A stretch of DNA of 64,000 nucleotides from Streptococcus sp. 29892 (GCF_032594935.1 NZ_CP118734.1:1764001-1828000), one strand, 5' to 3'; positions 7,611 to 17,149 are shown, counted from the stretch's first letter. The notes: generated by a model from the sequence alone, not told the origin. Program-made: numbers and translations.

Positions 7611-8741
7611 TTAGACAATCGCCTTGCTTGTTTCATCATCAAAGAAATGAGCTTTGTTGAGGTTGAAGGTCAAGCGAACTTTATCTCCTGGGTTGTGGTA
7701 GTCGCGTGCATCAACACGAGATACAAACTCTGTGCTACCTACTTTAGAGTAGAGCATGGTTTCTGCACCGAGAAGCTCAGATACAACTACTTCTGCTTCT
7801 ACGATGGAAGATGGGTATGTGTCCAATTCCAACTGAGAAGCCTTGATGTCTTCTGGACGGATACCGAGGGTAAATGATTTGCCATTGTAGCCTTTTTCTT
7901 CCAAGTGTTTGCGACGTCCTTCTGGAAGATCCACCTTGAAACCATCTCCAACAAGAACGCCATCTTGAAGCGTAACTGTGAAGAAGTTCATAGCTGGGCT
8001 ACCGATGAAGCTAGCAACAAACTTGTTAACAGGGCGGTTGTAGAGCTCTTCTGGGCTACCGATTTGCTCGATACGACCGATTGTACCAGTACCTGCTGGG
8101 TTTTTAGTCGCAGACATGATAACGATACGGTCAGCCAAGGTCATGGCTTCTGTTTGGTCGTGGGTTACGTAGATGGTTGTTGCACCGATACGGCGGTGGA
8201 TTTTAGCAATCTCTGTACGCATGGATACACGCAATTTGGCATCCAAGTTTGACAAAGGTTCATCCATCAAGAATACTTTTGCATCACGAACGATGGCACG
8301 ACCCATGGCAACACGTTGGCGTTGTCCACCTGAAAGGTCTGCTGGTTTGCGTTCCAAGAATTCTGTCAAGCCAAGAATTTGGGCAGCTTCTTCCACACGT
8401 TTTTTGATTTCGTCCTTGCTGTATTTACGCAATTTCAAACCAAAAGCCATGTTGTCAAATACAGTCATGTGTGGGTAGAGGGCATAGTTCTGGAATACCA
8501 TGGCAATGTCACGGTCTTTTGGAGCCACATCATTCATGAGAACGCCGTCGATGTATGCTTCCCCTTCTGTGATATCTTCCAAACCAGCAATCATACGAAG
8601 AGTTGTTGACTTACCGCATCCTGAAGGACCTACGAATACGATAAACTCCTTGTCCTTGATGTCCAAGTTGAAGTCTTCAACAGAGTAGTGCTCGCTGTTT
8701 GGGTATTTTTTGTAAATGTTTTTTAAATTCAATTGAACCAT
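7611..8741 (-). CDS. msmK: Multi-sugar ABC transporter ATP-binding protein MsmK
   Basis: 376-aa ATPase of the MsmK/UgpC/MalK class that energises several carbohydrate ABC importers. Visible motifs are Walker A GPSGCGKST (about residue 38), Q-loop FQNYALYPHM, signature LSGGQRQR, Walker B VFLMDEP and the H-loop VTHDQTEA. A C-terminal TOBE/regulatory domain begins near residue 235. ATG 8741 is chosen over an in-frame TTG two codons upstream because the GAGGA site is better spaced. No permease or binding-protein genes are adjacent, as expected for the shared streptococcal ATPase. A cre-like site overlaps the promoter, so glucose repression is inferred. Confidence 0.93.
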   Translation of the reverse strand: MVQLNLKNIYKKYPNSEHYSVEDFNLDIKDKEFIVFVGPSGCGKSTTLRMIAGLEDITEGEAYIDGVLMNDVAPKDRDIAMVFQNYALYPHMTVFDNMAFGLKLRKYSKDEIKKRVEEAAQILGLTEFLERKPADLSGGQRQRVAMGRAIVRDAKVFLMDEPLSNLDAKLRVSMRTEIAKIHRRIGATTIYVTHDQTEAMTLADRIVIMSATKNPAGTGTIGRIEQIGSPEELYNRPVNKFVASFIGSPAMNFFTVTLQDGVLVGDGFKVDLPEGRRKHLEEKGYNGKSFTLGIRPEDIKASQLELDTYPSSIVEAEVVVSELLGAETMLYSKVGSTEFVSRVDARDYHNPGDKVRLTFNLNKAHFFDDETSKAIV

Positions 8742-8770
8742 GTTCAATCCTCGCTTTCTTTGATAGTTTT

Positions 8771-8792
8771 ATTATAAATGAAAACGCTCTAT
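8771..8792 (-). promoter_or_regulatory. msmK promoter -10 with overlapping cre-like site
   Basis: TATAAT lies at 8776-8771. The segment atgaaaacgctctat (8778-8792) matches the CcpA cre consensus at 14 of 15 positions and covers the spacer and -35 region, a repressing position. A TTGACA at 8805-8800 is too far (23 bp) to pair normally with this -10. Confidence 0.5.
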
Positions 8793-8814
8793 TTTTCTCT
8801 GTCAATATGAACAA

Positions 8815-8852
8815 AAATAAAAAAATCTTTTGTACATCTTGCACAAAAGATT
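8815..8852 (-). terminator. Terminator of the PucR/CdaR-type regulator gene
   Basis: Arms aatcttttgt (8824-8833) and acaaaagatt (8843-8852) pair perfectly over 10 bp. The minus-strand tail is TTTTTATTTTT. Confidence 0.85.
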
Positions 8853-9708
8853 AAAAATCCTGTTCCATGATGACCTGATAGCAAACAGCTAAATCCGTCA
8901 ACTCTTTTAATTGCAAGCCCGTCCAATCATACCATTTATCCAAACGGTACTGAAGGGTATTCCGATGAATATAGAGGGACTGGGCCGCCTTTGTTAATAC
9001 AGCCCCCTCTTTCCAAAGCGCCTGAATTTCCTTTTCCATTTGCTGGTAGGCAATCATATCTCCCAGACCTCTTCTGATAATAGGATAAAGCTGACCAGCC
9101 CATAGATGAAGCTGACTAAAAGTTAGTAGACCAGACTGATGATGGCTTAATCTCCAGTGCTGAAAGAGAGATTGTTCTGCCTGAATGAGCATGGGCCAGG
9201 ATTGCAGCAATCTTGCTGGCCAGATCTGACCTAGAAACAAGGTCATTCGCAACCCAAAATCAAACTCCATGGTCGCAAGGGTATCACCTAGGATTTCTCT
9301 AACATCAAATAGAGAGGAGCTGTCTAAGACAAAGCTGTAGTCCTGACCATTGGTCGTGTAGTAGCTCTGAAGATTGGGCAGAAGCTTGGTCATCATATCC
9401 AGCCAAGCTTGCTTCCCCTCTTCATCTGATACCGTCCAAATATGAGCGTGGATAACTTGAAGTTTACTTAGAGCCTGTGGAAGGGGGCCCATCCCCTGAA
9501 GATAACGAGCCCAAGGATGACCTGCCTCCTGGGGTAGTTCACCCAAGAATAACTGCAACAGGCCCCGTTCTCGCTCTGTGATATCCTCTTGAGCTATCAC
9601 GAGCCAGGTCCCATCAGCTAGAGGCAAATGAATGCCTACTCCATCTACTTTTTCAGCTACCATTTTTGCTTTTGGAAATAATTTCTGTAATTGATCCTTA
9701 CTGGTCAT
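8851..9708 (-). CDS. PucR/CdaR-type helix-turn-helix regulator
   Basis: The 285-aa protein ends in the HTH_30 domain of the PucR/CdaR sugar-diacid regulator family (LTKAAQSLYIHRNTLQYRLD, about residues 238-257). The first 150 residues are a divergent sensor region without a signature I recognise. It sits directly upstream of msmK, so a role in carbohydrate-uptake control is inferred, but the effector is unknown. The start has a GTGAGG site and a TG-extended TAGAAT box about 20 bp upstream; a strong terminator separates it from msmK. Confidence 0.75.
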   Translation of the reverse strand: MTSKDQLQKLFPKAKMVAEKVDGVGIHLPLADGTWLVIAQEDITERERGLLQLFLGELPQEAGHPWARYLQGMGPLPQALSKLQVIHAHIWTVSDEEGKQAWLDMMTKLLPNLQSYYTTNGQDYSFVLDSSSLFDVREILGDTLATMEFDFGLRMTLFLGQIWPARLLQSWPMLIQAEQSLFQHWRLSHHQSGLLTFSQLHLWAGQLYPIIRRGLGDMIAYQQMEKEIQALWKEGAVLTKAAQSLYIHRNTLQYRLDKWYDWTGLQLKELTDLAVCYQVIMEQDF

Positions 9709-9741
9709 CTGGCCTCACTTTCATTCTATCATGACGGTTTC

Positions 9742-10143
9742 TTAATGGTTAGCTTCGATAAACCCAAGACACCAAGCCACCAACTCCTCCAAGCGTTCAA
9801 TCTGCTCAGTCATGTGCAGGTATCCCAAGACCGCCTCAAAGCCTGTGGACATCCGATAGGTGACCACGTCCGCATTCTTGGCCTTGGTGTGACTGTTGGT
9901 ATTGCGACCCCGCTTGTAGATTTCTTCCTCTTTTTCTGTCAATAGCTGAGCTTCTAAGAGGGCAGAGATCAGGCTTGCCTGAGCCTTGGCCGACACATAC
10001 TTGTTAGCCTCTCCGTGCAATTTGTTAGGCTTGGTCAGCCCCTTGAAAATCAAGTGCCGTCTGACATACATGGAATAGACAGCATCCCCTTCAAAAGCCA
10101 GGGCGATGCCATTGATGAGATTGACATCTACTGCCTTAGTCAC
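9742..10143 (-). CDS. mrnC: Mini-ribonuclease 3
   Basis: 133-aa RNase III catalytic domain lacking the dsRNA-binding domain, the Mini-III type that matures 23S rRNA ends in Firmicutes. The metal-binding signature region reads NGIALAFEGDAVYSMYVRRH near the N-terminus, and the second acidic cluster lies in the last third (GYLHMTEQIERLEELVAW). The start overlaps the cysS stop by 8 bp, the standard cysS-mrnC arrangement, so the two are translationally coupled. Confidence 0.92.
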   Translation of the reverse strand: MTKAVDVNLINGIALAFEGDAVYSMYVRRHLIFKGLTKPNKLHGEANKYVSAKAQASLISALLEAQLLTEKEEEIYKRGRNTNSHTKAKNADVVTYRMSTGFEAVLGYLHMTEQIERLEELVAWCLGFIEANH

Positions 10144-11479
10144 GTGTCCACCTCACACCATCCTTGGTATCCAAGAGCTTGATGCCTTGGGCTGCCAATT
10201 GATCTCGAATACGGTCAGCCGTCGCAAAGTCCCGATTGGCACGCGCTGCTTGACGCTCTGCTATCAAGGCTTCGATCTCGCTGTCCAAGACTTCTTCTTC
10301 AAAGACAATACCAAAGACGGCGAGCATCTTGCCAAAGGCTTCTTTTACAGCTTCATCATAATTGCCTGAGTTGATCCACTTGGCAAAGTCAAAGATAGCC
10401 GTAATCCCATTTGCCGCATTGAAATCATCATCCATTGCTGCTTCAAAGGCTGCCAAATACAATTCAAGAGCTGACTTATCCACAGAGTTTTGCACAGGTT
10501 GTGTATAAGTATTTTTCAGATATTTGAGATTGATTTCCGCATCTGAAATAGCCTTCTCAGTGTAGTTGAGTGGACGGCGGTAGTGCTGGGTCGATAGGAA
10601 GAATCGCAAGACCTGCCCGTCGATTTGTTCCAACATATCATGAGCTGTCAGGAAATTGCCCAAGGACTTGGACATCTTCTCATCATTGATATTGAGCATG
10701 GCATTGTGCATCCAATAATTCGCAAAAGTCTGACCAGTCTTGCACTCAGACTGGGCAATCTCATTGGTATGGTGAGGGAATTCCAAGTCCGCACCACCAC
10801 CGTGAATGTCAATAGTGTCTCCCAAAATCTCTGTCGCCATAACCGAACACTCGATATGCCAACCTGGACGACCTGCTCCCCAAGGGCTTTCCCAAGATAC
10901 TTCACCTGGCTTGGCAGTTTTCCACAGGGCAAAATCAAAAGGGTGTTCTTTGAGTTGACCTTCTCCCTCAACACGACCAGAAGCCCCAGCTTCTAAGTCA
11001 GACAGGGTTTTGTTGGCCAAACGGGCATAATTGGCTGCCTTTTCCACACGGAAATAGACATCTCCAGCCGCCTCGTAGGCATAGCCCTTGTCAATCAAGA
11101 CCTGCACAAAATCGATGATTTCATCCATATAGTCAATAACGCGAGGGTTTTTGGTAGCAGGCTTGACACCCAGTTTTGCCACATCTTCCTTGAAAGCTGC
11201 GATAAACTTATCAGATAGTTCCTTGGTTGTCATGCCAGCTTCATTAGCAGCCTTGATAATCTTGTCATCCACATCCGTAAAGTTAGAAATGTAAGCTACA
11301 TCAAAGCCACGGTATTCAAAATAGCGGCGGATGGTATCAAAGGCCACGACGCTACGGGCATTACCGATATGGATATAGTTGTAAACCGTCGGACCGCAAA
11401 CATACATCTTGACCTTGCCCTCTTCCAAGGGCACAAAGTCACGCAAACTGCGAGTCATGGTATCGTAGATTTTAATCAT
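10136..11479 (-). CDS. cysS: Cysteinyl-tRNA synthetase
   Basis: 447-aa class I synthetase charging tRNA-Cys. The HIGH motif is HIGN (residues 37-40) preceded by the zinc-ligand Cys in MYVCGPTVYN, and further zinc ligands lie in WHIECSVMA and HHTNEIAQSE. The KMSKS loop is EKMSKSLGN near residue 266. The C-terminal anticodon-binding helical domain is complete. It belongs to the pnp-cysE-cysS-mrnC minus-strand cluster, linking cysteine synthesis (cysE) and use. Confidence 0.97.
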   Translation of the reverse strand: MIKIYDTMTRSLRDFVPLEEGKVKMYVCGPTVYNYIHIGNARSVVAFDTIRRYFEYRGFDVAYISNFTDVDDKIIKAANEAGMTTKELSDKFIAAFKEDVAKLGVKPATKNPRVIDYMDEIIDFVQVLIDKGYAYEAAGDVYFRVEKAANYARLANKTLSDLEAGASGRVEGEGQLKEHPFDFALWKTAKPGEVSWESPWGAGRPGWHIECSVMATEILGDTIDIHGGGADLEFPHHTNEIAQSECKTGQTFANYWMHNAMLNINDEKMSKSLGNFLTAHDMLEQIDGQVLRFFLSTQHYRRPLNYTEKAISDAEINLKYLKNTYTQPVQNSVDKSALELYLAAFEAAMDDDFNAANGITAIFDFAKWINSGNYDEAVKEAFGKMLAVFGIVFEEEVLDSEIEALIAERQAARANRDFATADRIRDQLAAQGIKLLDTKDGVRWTRD

Positions 11480-11489
11480 AGTTTCTCCA

Positions 11490-11675
11490 TTACTTCTGAG
11501 TATTCTTTAGGACTTGATACTTTTGATACAATTTTACTAGCCAATAAGCTGTCGCTGCCAACCAAATCATCCCTAACTGCCAGTTTCCTTGGGAGAATTT
11601 AAGGATAAACATGATTGTCCCAGCAATGGCGGTCAACACATAAGGCCAGTTTTGTCTTACTAATTTTTTTAACAT
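11490..11675 (-). CDS. Small membrane protein of unknown function
   Basis: The 61-aa product has two hydrophobic segments (about residues 11-28 and 32-48) and a basic C-terminus (KLYQKYQVLKNTQK). I do not recognise a family. Its start overlaps the end of the nucleoside phosphorylase gene by 7 bp and it ends 10 bp before cysS, so it is an embedded operon member and probably expressed. Confidence 0.6.
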   Translation of the reverse strand: MLKKLVRQNWPYVLTAIAGTIMFILKFSQGNWQLGMIWLAATAYWLVKLYQKYQVLKNTQK

Positions 11676-12442
11676 GATCTACTTTCTAATTTTCTTGCAA
11701 TGGCCATGGCCACTTCAAAGAAGGTCATACTGTCAGCCGTCCGTTCTTCCCGACGGGTATCCCACTCGTTCTTGTGGTGGTCCACATAGTCTGCCGTGTA
11801 GAAAAATTGATAGACCTTGGCCTGACGATAATTGGCCCAGGCCATGATAGCAGAAGCTTCCATATCGACCACCATGGCACCAGCGGCTAGGCGACGTTTG
11901 ACCTTGGCAGCCGTTTCCCGATAGAAAGCGTCCGTGGTCCAGGTCTTGGCCCGCACATGCTCGATTCCCGCTTGGTCCAAGGCCTTTTCCATGGTTAATA
12001 GCAGAGCAGAATCATAGCTGATTTCCTCGCTGGCAGGAGCGTAGTGGTAACTAGTCCCCTCGTCCCGAAGGGCAGAGCTAGGAATAATAATCTTATCCGC
12101 AGCAAGCGACTTATCCAGCACCCCACAAGAACCCAGAACGATAAAGTTCTCAAACCCACAGGCCTTCAGTTCTTCCAGATGACCAACCGCCATGGGAGCA
12201 CCAATGACTGCCAACATGACCGCAACACACAGTCCGTCCCTCTCTAAAATATACCAAGGGTGACAACCATTTAAGGTCTGTAAATGACCACCTTCCCTGC
12301 GTTCAGGCAACTGACGGACACGGTCTACGATTTCCCCATTGAAGGAGAAAATCATGGTGTCACATACCTCACCGCCACCACGAATAGCCTTATCCGTTGG
12401 TTCAATGACTGCAGAGGTGTTTTCAAATTCTTCTAGTAGCAT
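11669..12442 (-). CDS. Nucleoside phosphorylase, uridine-phosphorylase-like
   Basis: 257-aa member of the PNP/UDP phosphorylase family. The conserved purine/uridine pocket and phosphate-site segments are visible: IGAPMAVGHLEEL, FIVLGSCGVLD and VVDMEASAIMAWA, where the Glu in the last contacts the ribose. It should cleave a nucleoside to the base and ribose-1-phosphate in salvage. Whether uridine or a purine nucleoside is preferred cannot be decided here. The ATG has an AAAAGGAG site that overlaps the end of the preceding GNAT gene. Confidence 0.8.
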   Translation of the reverse strand: MLLEEFENTSAVIEPTDKAIRGGGEVCDTMIFSFNGEIVDRVRQLPERREGGHLQTLNGCHPWYILERDGLCVAVMLAVIGAPMAVGHLEELKACGFENFIVLGSCGVLDKSLAADKIIIPSSALRDEGTSYHYAPASEEISYDSALLLTMEKALDQAGIEHVRAKTWTTDAFYRETAAKVKRRLAAGAMVVDMEASAIMAWANYRQAKVYQFFYTADYVDHHKNEWDTRREERTADSMTFFEVAMAIARKLESRSC

Positions 12443-12443
12443 A

Positions 12444-13304
12444 TCATTCTCCTTTTGGGTCTAGGTAAACTACTTGTGTCTGCTTTGTAAAACCGATAGT
12501 TTCATACAGCCGCTTAGCGATGAGGTTATCATCTTCGACAGCGATTTGAAAAGGTTTGTCGTTTTTCCTGATAAGGTCATTGATGACAGCTTTGACTAAG
12601 TAAGTACCATATCCTTTTCGTTGCTGGTCTGGGGCAATAGCTAAACCGTAAAGGTAGTTATCATCGGTCGAGATATCTACTGTGCAAGAACCGATAACCG
12701 CTCCGCTATGTTCCAAAAGATAAAGCAAGCTATCTGCATCAGCGATAGCCTCACGCACGTAACGAAGAGCCACCTCGTAGTCGCTATCAAAGACCTGTGT
12801 CTGAAAACGTGCAATGTCATCTGCATGGTGAGCCTGTGCCAAACTTACTGTGAGTTCAGCCTGTTGTGAGAACTGATAAGGCTCTCGCTCACGTACCAGC
12901 CATGTCTCAGTATCCGTATTTTCAACCAAGTCCCATGCTGTCGCAAGGTCTGGGTGCTTGTCCAGAAAGGCACGTTCGGTCTGAAAGGTCACACTAGCGA
13001 TAGGATAGTTTGCCGTCTTCATCTGGTAGCAATCATAGAGCTTGCCTGCCAGACCCTGTCTGCGGTAGTCTGGGTGCACGATAATCGCAAGTTCTACATC
13101 CTCATCATCAGCATACACAGTCAAGAGCCCCACCAACTGTTCGCCTTGATAAGCCAAGAAAAAAGCTGGCATTTCAGGGTCAAAGTTGAGCATATTTGAC
13201 AGGTAAGGGGCACGATAGGTTCCGTCATGGGATTGTACAGTGCTTATCAGAGTTTTTGCTGCGGATAATTGCTGAAGATTTAGGACATTAGTTGCTGTTA
13301 TCAT
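12444..13304 (-). CDS. Tandem GNAT-domain acetyltransferase
   Basis: 286 aa with two GNAT folds. The first (residues about 1-130) has the acetyl-CoA loop VHPDYRRQGLAGKL. The second (about 140-286) has YGLAIAPDQQRKGYGTYLV and the C-terminal AKRLYETIGF. Such double GNAT proteins often keep one active and one structural domain. The substrate is unknown. It lies between cysE and the nucleoside phosphorylase gene, with 1 bp separating it from the latter, so it is co-transcribed. Confidence 0.8.
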   Translation of the reverse strand: MITATNVLNLQQLSAAKTLISTVQSHDGTYRAPYLSNMLNFDPEMPAFFLAYQGEQLVGLLTVYADDEDVELAIIVHPDYRRQGLAGKLYDCYQMKTANYPIASVTFQTERAFLDKHPDLATAWDLVENTDTETWLVREREPYQFSQQAELTVSLAQAHHADDIARFQTQVFDSDYEVALRYVREAIADADSLLYLLEHSGAVIGSCTVDISTDDNYLYGLAIAPDQQRKGYGTYLVKAVINDLIRKNDKPFQIAVEDDNLIAKRLYETIGFTKQTQVVYLDPKGE

Positions 13305-13359
13305 GCTTATTTTTCCTCTCTATGGCTAACTCACATAGGACTTACCATATGTGGCTTTC

Positions 13360-13977
13360 CTACAAATGCGACGAATGATGGCTGGCTTCTCTCAGCTCTG
13401 CCAGTTTGGTAGTGTAGTGTTCACGACCACCTTCCATGTCATGAATGACCTTCTCATCTTTTTGACCATGCACACGGACAATTTTAGCTGGCATGCCGAC
13501 TACTGTCACATCTGCTGGAACATCGGCTAGGACAACGGCAGCTGCACCCACTTTAGCATTTTCCCCAATCTCAATGGGACCAATGACTTGGGCGTGGGCA
13601 GAAACCAGAGCTCCTCTTCGCACAGTCGGATGGCGTTTGCCACAATCCTTACCCGTTCCACCAAGCGTTACGCCGTGGTAAAGCATGACACCTGATTCGA
13701 TAATGGCGGTTTCTCCAATGACCAAACCGGCTCCATGGTCAATGAAGACTCCCGAAGCAATCTCGGCACCTGGATGAATTTCAATATTAGTCCAAAAACG
13801 CCAAAATTGGCTGTGCATCCGAGCTAGTAATTTAAAACCTTTTTTCCACATCCAGTGGGACAAACGGTGGGCAGCCAAGGCCTTGACACCTGGGTAGGTC
13901 AAAAGAACTTCCAAGGTCGTCCGTGCTGCCGGATCTTTTTCTTTTACAATCTCAATGGTGTCCTTCCACCAACCCAT
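13360..13977 (-). CDS. cysE: Serine O-acetyltransferase
   Basis: The 205-aa enzyme makes O-acetylserine from serine and acetyl-CoA, the first step of cysteine synthesis. After an N-terminal helical segment (residues 1-60), hexapeptide repeats build a left-handed beta helix (IEIHPGAEIASGVFIDHGAG, then VMLYHGVTLGGTG and VGAAAVVLADVP). The catalytic His in IDHG and HGVT is present. ATG 13977 is preferred to a GTG two codons upstream because of the AAGGAG spacing. It follows pnp in the same direction after a short hairpin. Confidence 0.92.
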   Translation of the reverse strand: MGWWKDTIEIVKEKDPAARTTLEVLLTYPGVKALAAHRLSHWMWKKGFKLLARMHSQFWRFWTNIEIHPGAEIASGVFIDHGAGLVIGETAIIESGVMLYHGVTLGGTGKDCGKRHPTVRRGALVSAHAQVIGPIEIGENAKVGAAAVVLADVPADVTVVGMPAKIVRVHGQKDEKVIHDMEGGREHYTTKLAELREASHHSSHL

Positions 13978-13997
13978 AGTCACTCCTTCTAGCGAGA

Positions 13998-14023
13998 AGA
14001 CAAGCCCGCTACCGAACTTGTCT
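13998..14023 (-). terminator. Weak hairpin between pnp and cysE
   Basis: Arms agacaag (13998-14004) and cttgtct (14017-14023) pair over 7 bp. The following minus-strand sequence TCTCGC is poor in T, so it may be a processing or partial attenuation site rather than a full terminator. Confidence 0.4.
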
Positions 14024-14030
14024 ACTCAGC

Positions 14031-16250
14031 TTATTTCTTTTCAACCTTGTGGAATTTGAATTCACCAAAGTTGTTGTCTTTTTTCTCTTTGTTGTCTTTA
14101 TGACGGCGTGGTCTGTCAGAACGCTCGCGTTTTTCTGGTTCCACATAACCTTCTGGTTTTGGAAGAAGAGCCTTCATAGAAGCATCAACACGACCTTTAT
14201 CGTCAATCTTGATAACTTTGACATCGACAATATCGCCAATTTCAACCAAATCTTCTGGTTTATTGACACGGGTCCAAGCCATTTCAGAAACGTGGACCAG
14301 GGCATCTGTCTTGTCAAAGAGGTTGACAAAGGCACCGAATTTCTCCAAACGAACCACTTTTGCTTGGAAGACTTCGTCCACTTTTGCTTCGCGAACAAGT
14401 CCAGCGATGATTTCCTTGGTCCGCTCAATCGCATCGCGATCTGGTGAGAAGATAGCTACAAGCCCGTCTTCGTCGATATCGATTTTCACGCCAGTTTCTG
14501 CAATAATCTTATCGATAGTCTCGCCACCCTTACCGATGACAATCTTGATCTTATCGACATCAATCTTGATAGTGTCAATCTTCGGTGCAGTTGGTGCCAA
14601 GTCAGGACGAACTTCTGGGATCGTCGCTTCAATCACATCAAGGATTTCAAAGCGAGCTTTCTTAGCCTGTGCCAAGGCTTCTTCCAAGATTTGCGGTGTG
14701 ATACCGTCAATCTTGATGTCCATCTGAAGAGCTGTGATACCATCACGGGTACCAGCCACCTTGAAGTCCATGTCGCCAAAGTGGTCCTCAAGACCTTGAA
14801 TATCGGTCAAGACGGTGTAGTTTGTCCCGTCTGAAATCAGACCCATGGCAATCCCTGCAACTGGTGCCTTGATTGGCACACCACCTGCCATGAGGGCAAG
14901 GGTACCAGCTGTGATAGAAGCCTGTGAGGAAGAACCGTTTGACTCCAAGACTTCTGCTACCAAGCGGATAGCGTAAGGGAAGTCATCTAGGCTTGGCAGG
15001 ACTTGCTCAAGGGCACGCTCACCAAGGGCTCCGTGACCGATTTCACGACGACCAGGTGCTCCGTAACGACCTGTTGATCCCACTGAGTATTGTGGGAAGT
15101 TGTAGTGGTGTAAGAAACGTTTCTTATACTCATCATCCAAACCGTCGATGATTTGGGTTTCACCCATTGGTGCCAAGGTCAAGACAGAAAGAGCTTGGGT
15201 TTGACCACGGGTAAAGAGACCTGAACCGTGAACATTTGGCAAGAAGTCCACTTCTGCATCCAGCGGACGAATCTCATCGACACGGCGACCGTCTGGACGA
15301 ACCTTGTCTTCTGTAATCAAACGACGAACTTCTGCGTGCTCCATGAGTTCCAAGATTTCATGGACATCCCGCATGATGCGGTCAAATTCTTCGTGCTCAG
15401 CGTATTTCTCTTCATAAGCTGCGATGACGGTTTCACGAACGGCATTGGTCGCATCTTCACGGGCCAATTTTTCTTCAACCTGCACCGCTTTTTTCAAATC
15501 ATCATTGTAAGCTGCAACAATCTCAGCCTGCAATTCTGGGTCCACTTGAAGGAGCTCCACATCTGCTTTTTCCTTGCCGACTGCTGCCACGATTTGATTT
15601 TGGAATTCCAAGAGTTCTTGAATAGCAGCATGACCTTTCAAGAGGGCTTCCAACATAATGTCTTCAGACAATTCTTTGGCACCAGACTCAACCATGTTGA
15701 TGGCGTCCTTGTTACCAGCTACTGTCAAGTCAAGGAGAGACTCTTCCATTTGAGCCTTGTCAGGGTTGATGATGAGTTCACCATTGACATAGCCAACCTG
15801 CACACCTGCGATTGGACCGTTGAAAGGAATGTCTGAGATTGCCAATGCCAATGAAGAACCGAACATGGCTGCCATTGGAGCAGAAGCATCTGGATCGTAA
15901 GAAAGCACTGTGTTGATGACTTGAACTTCGTTACGGAAGCCTTCCGCAAACATTGGACGGATTGGGCGGTCAATCAAACGAGCTGTCAAGGTCGCATCAG
16001 TTGACGGACGGCCTTCACGCTTCATCCAGCCACCTGGGAATTTCCCAGCGGCGTACATTTTTTCTTCATAGTTGACTTGGAGGGGGAAGAAGTCTCCCGT
16101 CGCCATTTTTTTGGACATAACCGCCGCAGTCAAGACTGTGGAGTCGCCGTAGCGAACAACAACCGCACCGTTGGCTTGTTTGGCAACCTGGCCAGTTTCA
16201 ACAACCAATTTCTTGCCAGCAAAAACCGTTTCAAATACTTGTTTTGACAT
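14031..16250 (-). CDS. pnp: Polynucleotide phosphorylase
   Basis: 739-aa phosphorolytic 3'-5' exoribonuclease of the degradosome. The domains, in order, are a first RNase PH core, an all-helical linker, a second RNase PH core with the phosphate and catalytic segments ([16 protein letters not shown]), a KH domain ([18 protein letters not shown]) at about residue 565, and an S1 domain from about 625. The C-terminal tail is charged ([15 protein letters not shown]). The leader has the self-complementary AAACAAGCTTGTTT at 16308-16321, which may serve RNase III autoregulation. A TG-extended TAAAAT lies at 16363-16358. Confidence 0.97.
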   Translation of the reverse strand: MSKQVFETVFAGKKLVVETGQVAKQANGAVVVRYGDSTVLTAAVMSKKMATGDFFPLQVNYEEKMYAAGKFPGGWMKREGRPSTDATLTARLIDRPIRPMFAEGFRNEVQVINTVLSYDPDASAPMAAMFGSSLALAISDIPFNGPIAGVQVGYVNGELIINPDKAQMEESLLDLTVAGNKDAINMVESGAKELSEDIMLEALLKGHAAIQELLEFQNQIVAAVGKEKADVELLQVDPELQAEIVAAYNDDLKKAVQVEEKLAREDATNAVRETVIAAYEEKYAEHEEFDRIMRDVHEILELMEHAEVRRLITEDKVRPDGRRVDEIRPLDAEVDFLPNVHGSGLFTRGQTQALSVLTLAPMGETQIIDGLDDEYKKRFLHHYNFPQYSVGSTGRYGAPGRREIGHGALGERALEQVLPSLDDFPYAIRLVAEVLESNGSSSQASITAGTLALMAGGVPIKAPVAGIAMGLISDGTNYTVLTDIQGLEDHFGDMDFKVAGTRDGITALQMDIKIDGITPQILEEALAQAKKARFEILDVIEATIPEVRPDLAPTAPKIDTIKIDVDKIKIVIGKGGETIDKIIAETGVKIDIDEDGLVAIFSPDRDAIERTKEIIAGLVREAKVDEVFQAKVVRLEKFGAFVNLFDKTDALVHVSEMAWTRVNKPEDLVEIGDIVDVKVIKIDDKGRVDASMKALLPKPEGYVEPEKRERSDRPRRHKDNKEKKDNNFGEFKFHKVEKK

Positions 16251-16357
16251 GAATTGTCTCCTATTTTTTCTGAAATTTTTCTTGCGTGTTTTCTACAAAA
16301 GACAATCAAACAAGCTTGTTTCACTCTCTTTTGCACAAAACCACGCATACCTCATAT

Positions 16358-16366
16358 TTTATCATA
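16358..16366 (-). promoter_or_regulatory. Extended -10 of the pnp promoter
   Basis: The minus strand reads TGATAAAAT, a TG-extended -10, about 110 bp upstream of the pnp ATG, leaving a long structured leader. Confidence 0.45.
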
Positions 16367-16510
16367 TTTGAAGGAAAATGTGGGAAATTGAGAAAGCAAT
16401 TTCTGCTAAAATAAGATGAAAAACGAATGAGTAACTCAAAAAAGAGAAATTGAAGCAGAAATCAATACCTTGCACAGCCTAAAAACTCGGAAAAAAGAAA
16501 AGGGAAAAAC

Positions 16511-16535
16511 AAAAAAGAACCTGAAAAACAGGCTC
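16511..16535. terminator. Hairpin terminator at the left edge of the repeat tract
   Basis: Arms gaacctg (16517-16523) and caggctc (16529-16535) form a 7-bp stem. On the minus strand it is followed by TTTTTTG, and on the plus strand by TTTCT. The neighbouring stretch 16380-16510 is A-rich on the plus strand and I see no gene in it. Confidence 0.65.
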
Positions 16536-16546
16536 TTTCTGAATTG

Positions 16547-16778
16547 TTGACACGAACTTTGTTCGCTTCATCTCCAATCTCCAACAGTCTATCCCAAGAC
16601 TGTATTGACACGAACTACGTTCGCTTCATTTCCAACCTCCAACAGTCTATCCCAAGACTGTATTGACACGAACTACGTTCGCTCCATCTCCAACCTCCAA
16701 CAGTCTATCCCAAGACTGTGTTGACACGAACTACGTTCGCTTCATTTCCAACCTCCAACAGTCTATCCCAAGACTGTT
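16547..16778. repeat. Four tandem copies of a 58-bp intergenic repeat
   Basis: Units begin at 16547, 16605, 16663 and 16721, exactly 58 bp apart, each starting ttgacacgaact. Each unit contains a small inverted repeat (CGAAC-N3-GTTCG in three of the four units) and the longer CAACAGTCT-N5-AAGACTGT hairpin, which is perfect in the last copy. Copies differ at only a few bases. They lie downstream of rpsO and its terminator. Related sequence in both orientations occurs at 41940-42182. Confidence 0.9.
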
Positions 16779-16804
16779 GGAGCGAGCTAAAATCCTAGCG
16801 AAGA

Positions 16805-16838
16805 AGAAAAACTGCCACTATCCGAAGACATGGCAGTT
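16805..16838 (-). terminator. Terminator of rpsO
   Basis: Arms aactgcca (16810-16817) and tggcagtt (16831-16838) form a perfect 8-bp stem. The minus-strand tail is TTTTTCTTCTT. Confidence 0.85.
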
Positions 16839-16879
16839 TCCTATTTTTCAGTCGTTTTTGACGGCTTTTGTATCCTATC

Positions 16880-17149
16880 TTAACGACGGAGTCCGAGTGA
16901 GTGAATCAATTCACGGTAACGGTTTACGTCTGTGCGGCGTAGGTATGCCAACAAGTTACGACGGCGACCGATTTTTTTCATCAAACCACGGTAAGTTGCA
17001 TGGTCTTTTTTGTGTTGTTTGATGTGGTCGTTAAGGTGGTTGATTTCCCAAGTAAGTACTGCCACTTGTACTTCAACTGAACCTGTGTCGCCTTCATGAC
17101 GAGCATATTGTGCCATGATTTCATTTTTTTTCTCTTTTGAGATTGCCAT
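16880..17149 (-). CDS. rpsO: 30S ribosomal protein S15
   Basis: 89-aa S15, which binds the 16S rRNA central domain. The hallmark segments [22 protein letters not shown] and [20 protein letters not shown] are intact in the translation (given here only in part). The start is ATG 17149 with an AAAGGAG site; the frame is open 123 bp further upstream, but that part is promoter and leader. The 5' leader holds ACAGGT-N5-ACCTGT, which could be the S15 autoregulatory structure; this is inference. Confidence 0.95.
   Translation of the reverse strand: MAISKEKKNEIMAQYARHEGDTGSVEVQVAVLTWEINHLNDHIKQHKKDHATYRGLMKKIGRRRNLLAYLRRTDVNRYRELIHSLGLRR

Noticed and set aside
16547..16778. Regularly spaced repeats that might be a CRISPR array
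   Set aside because: The 58-bp units abut with no variable spacers and no cas genes are nearby; this is a tandem repeat.
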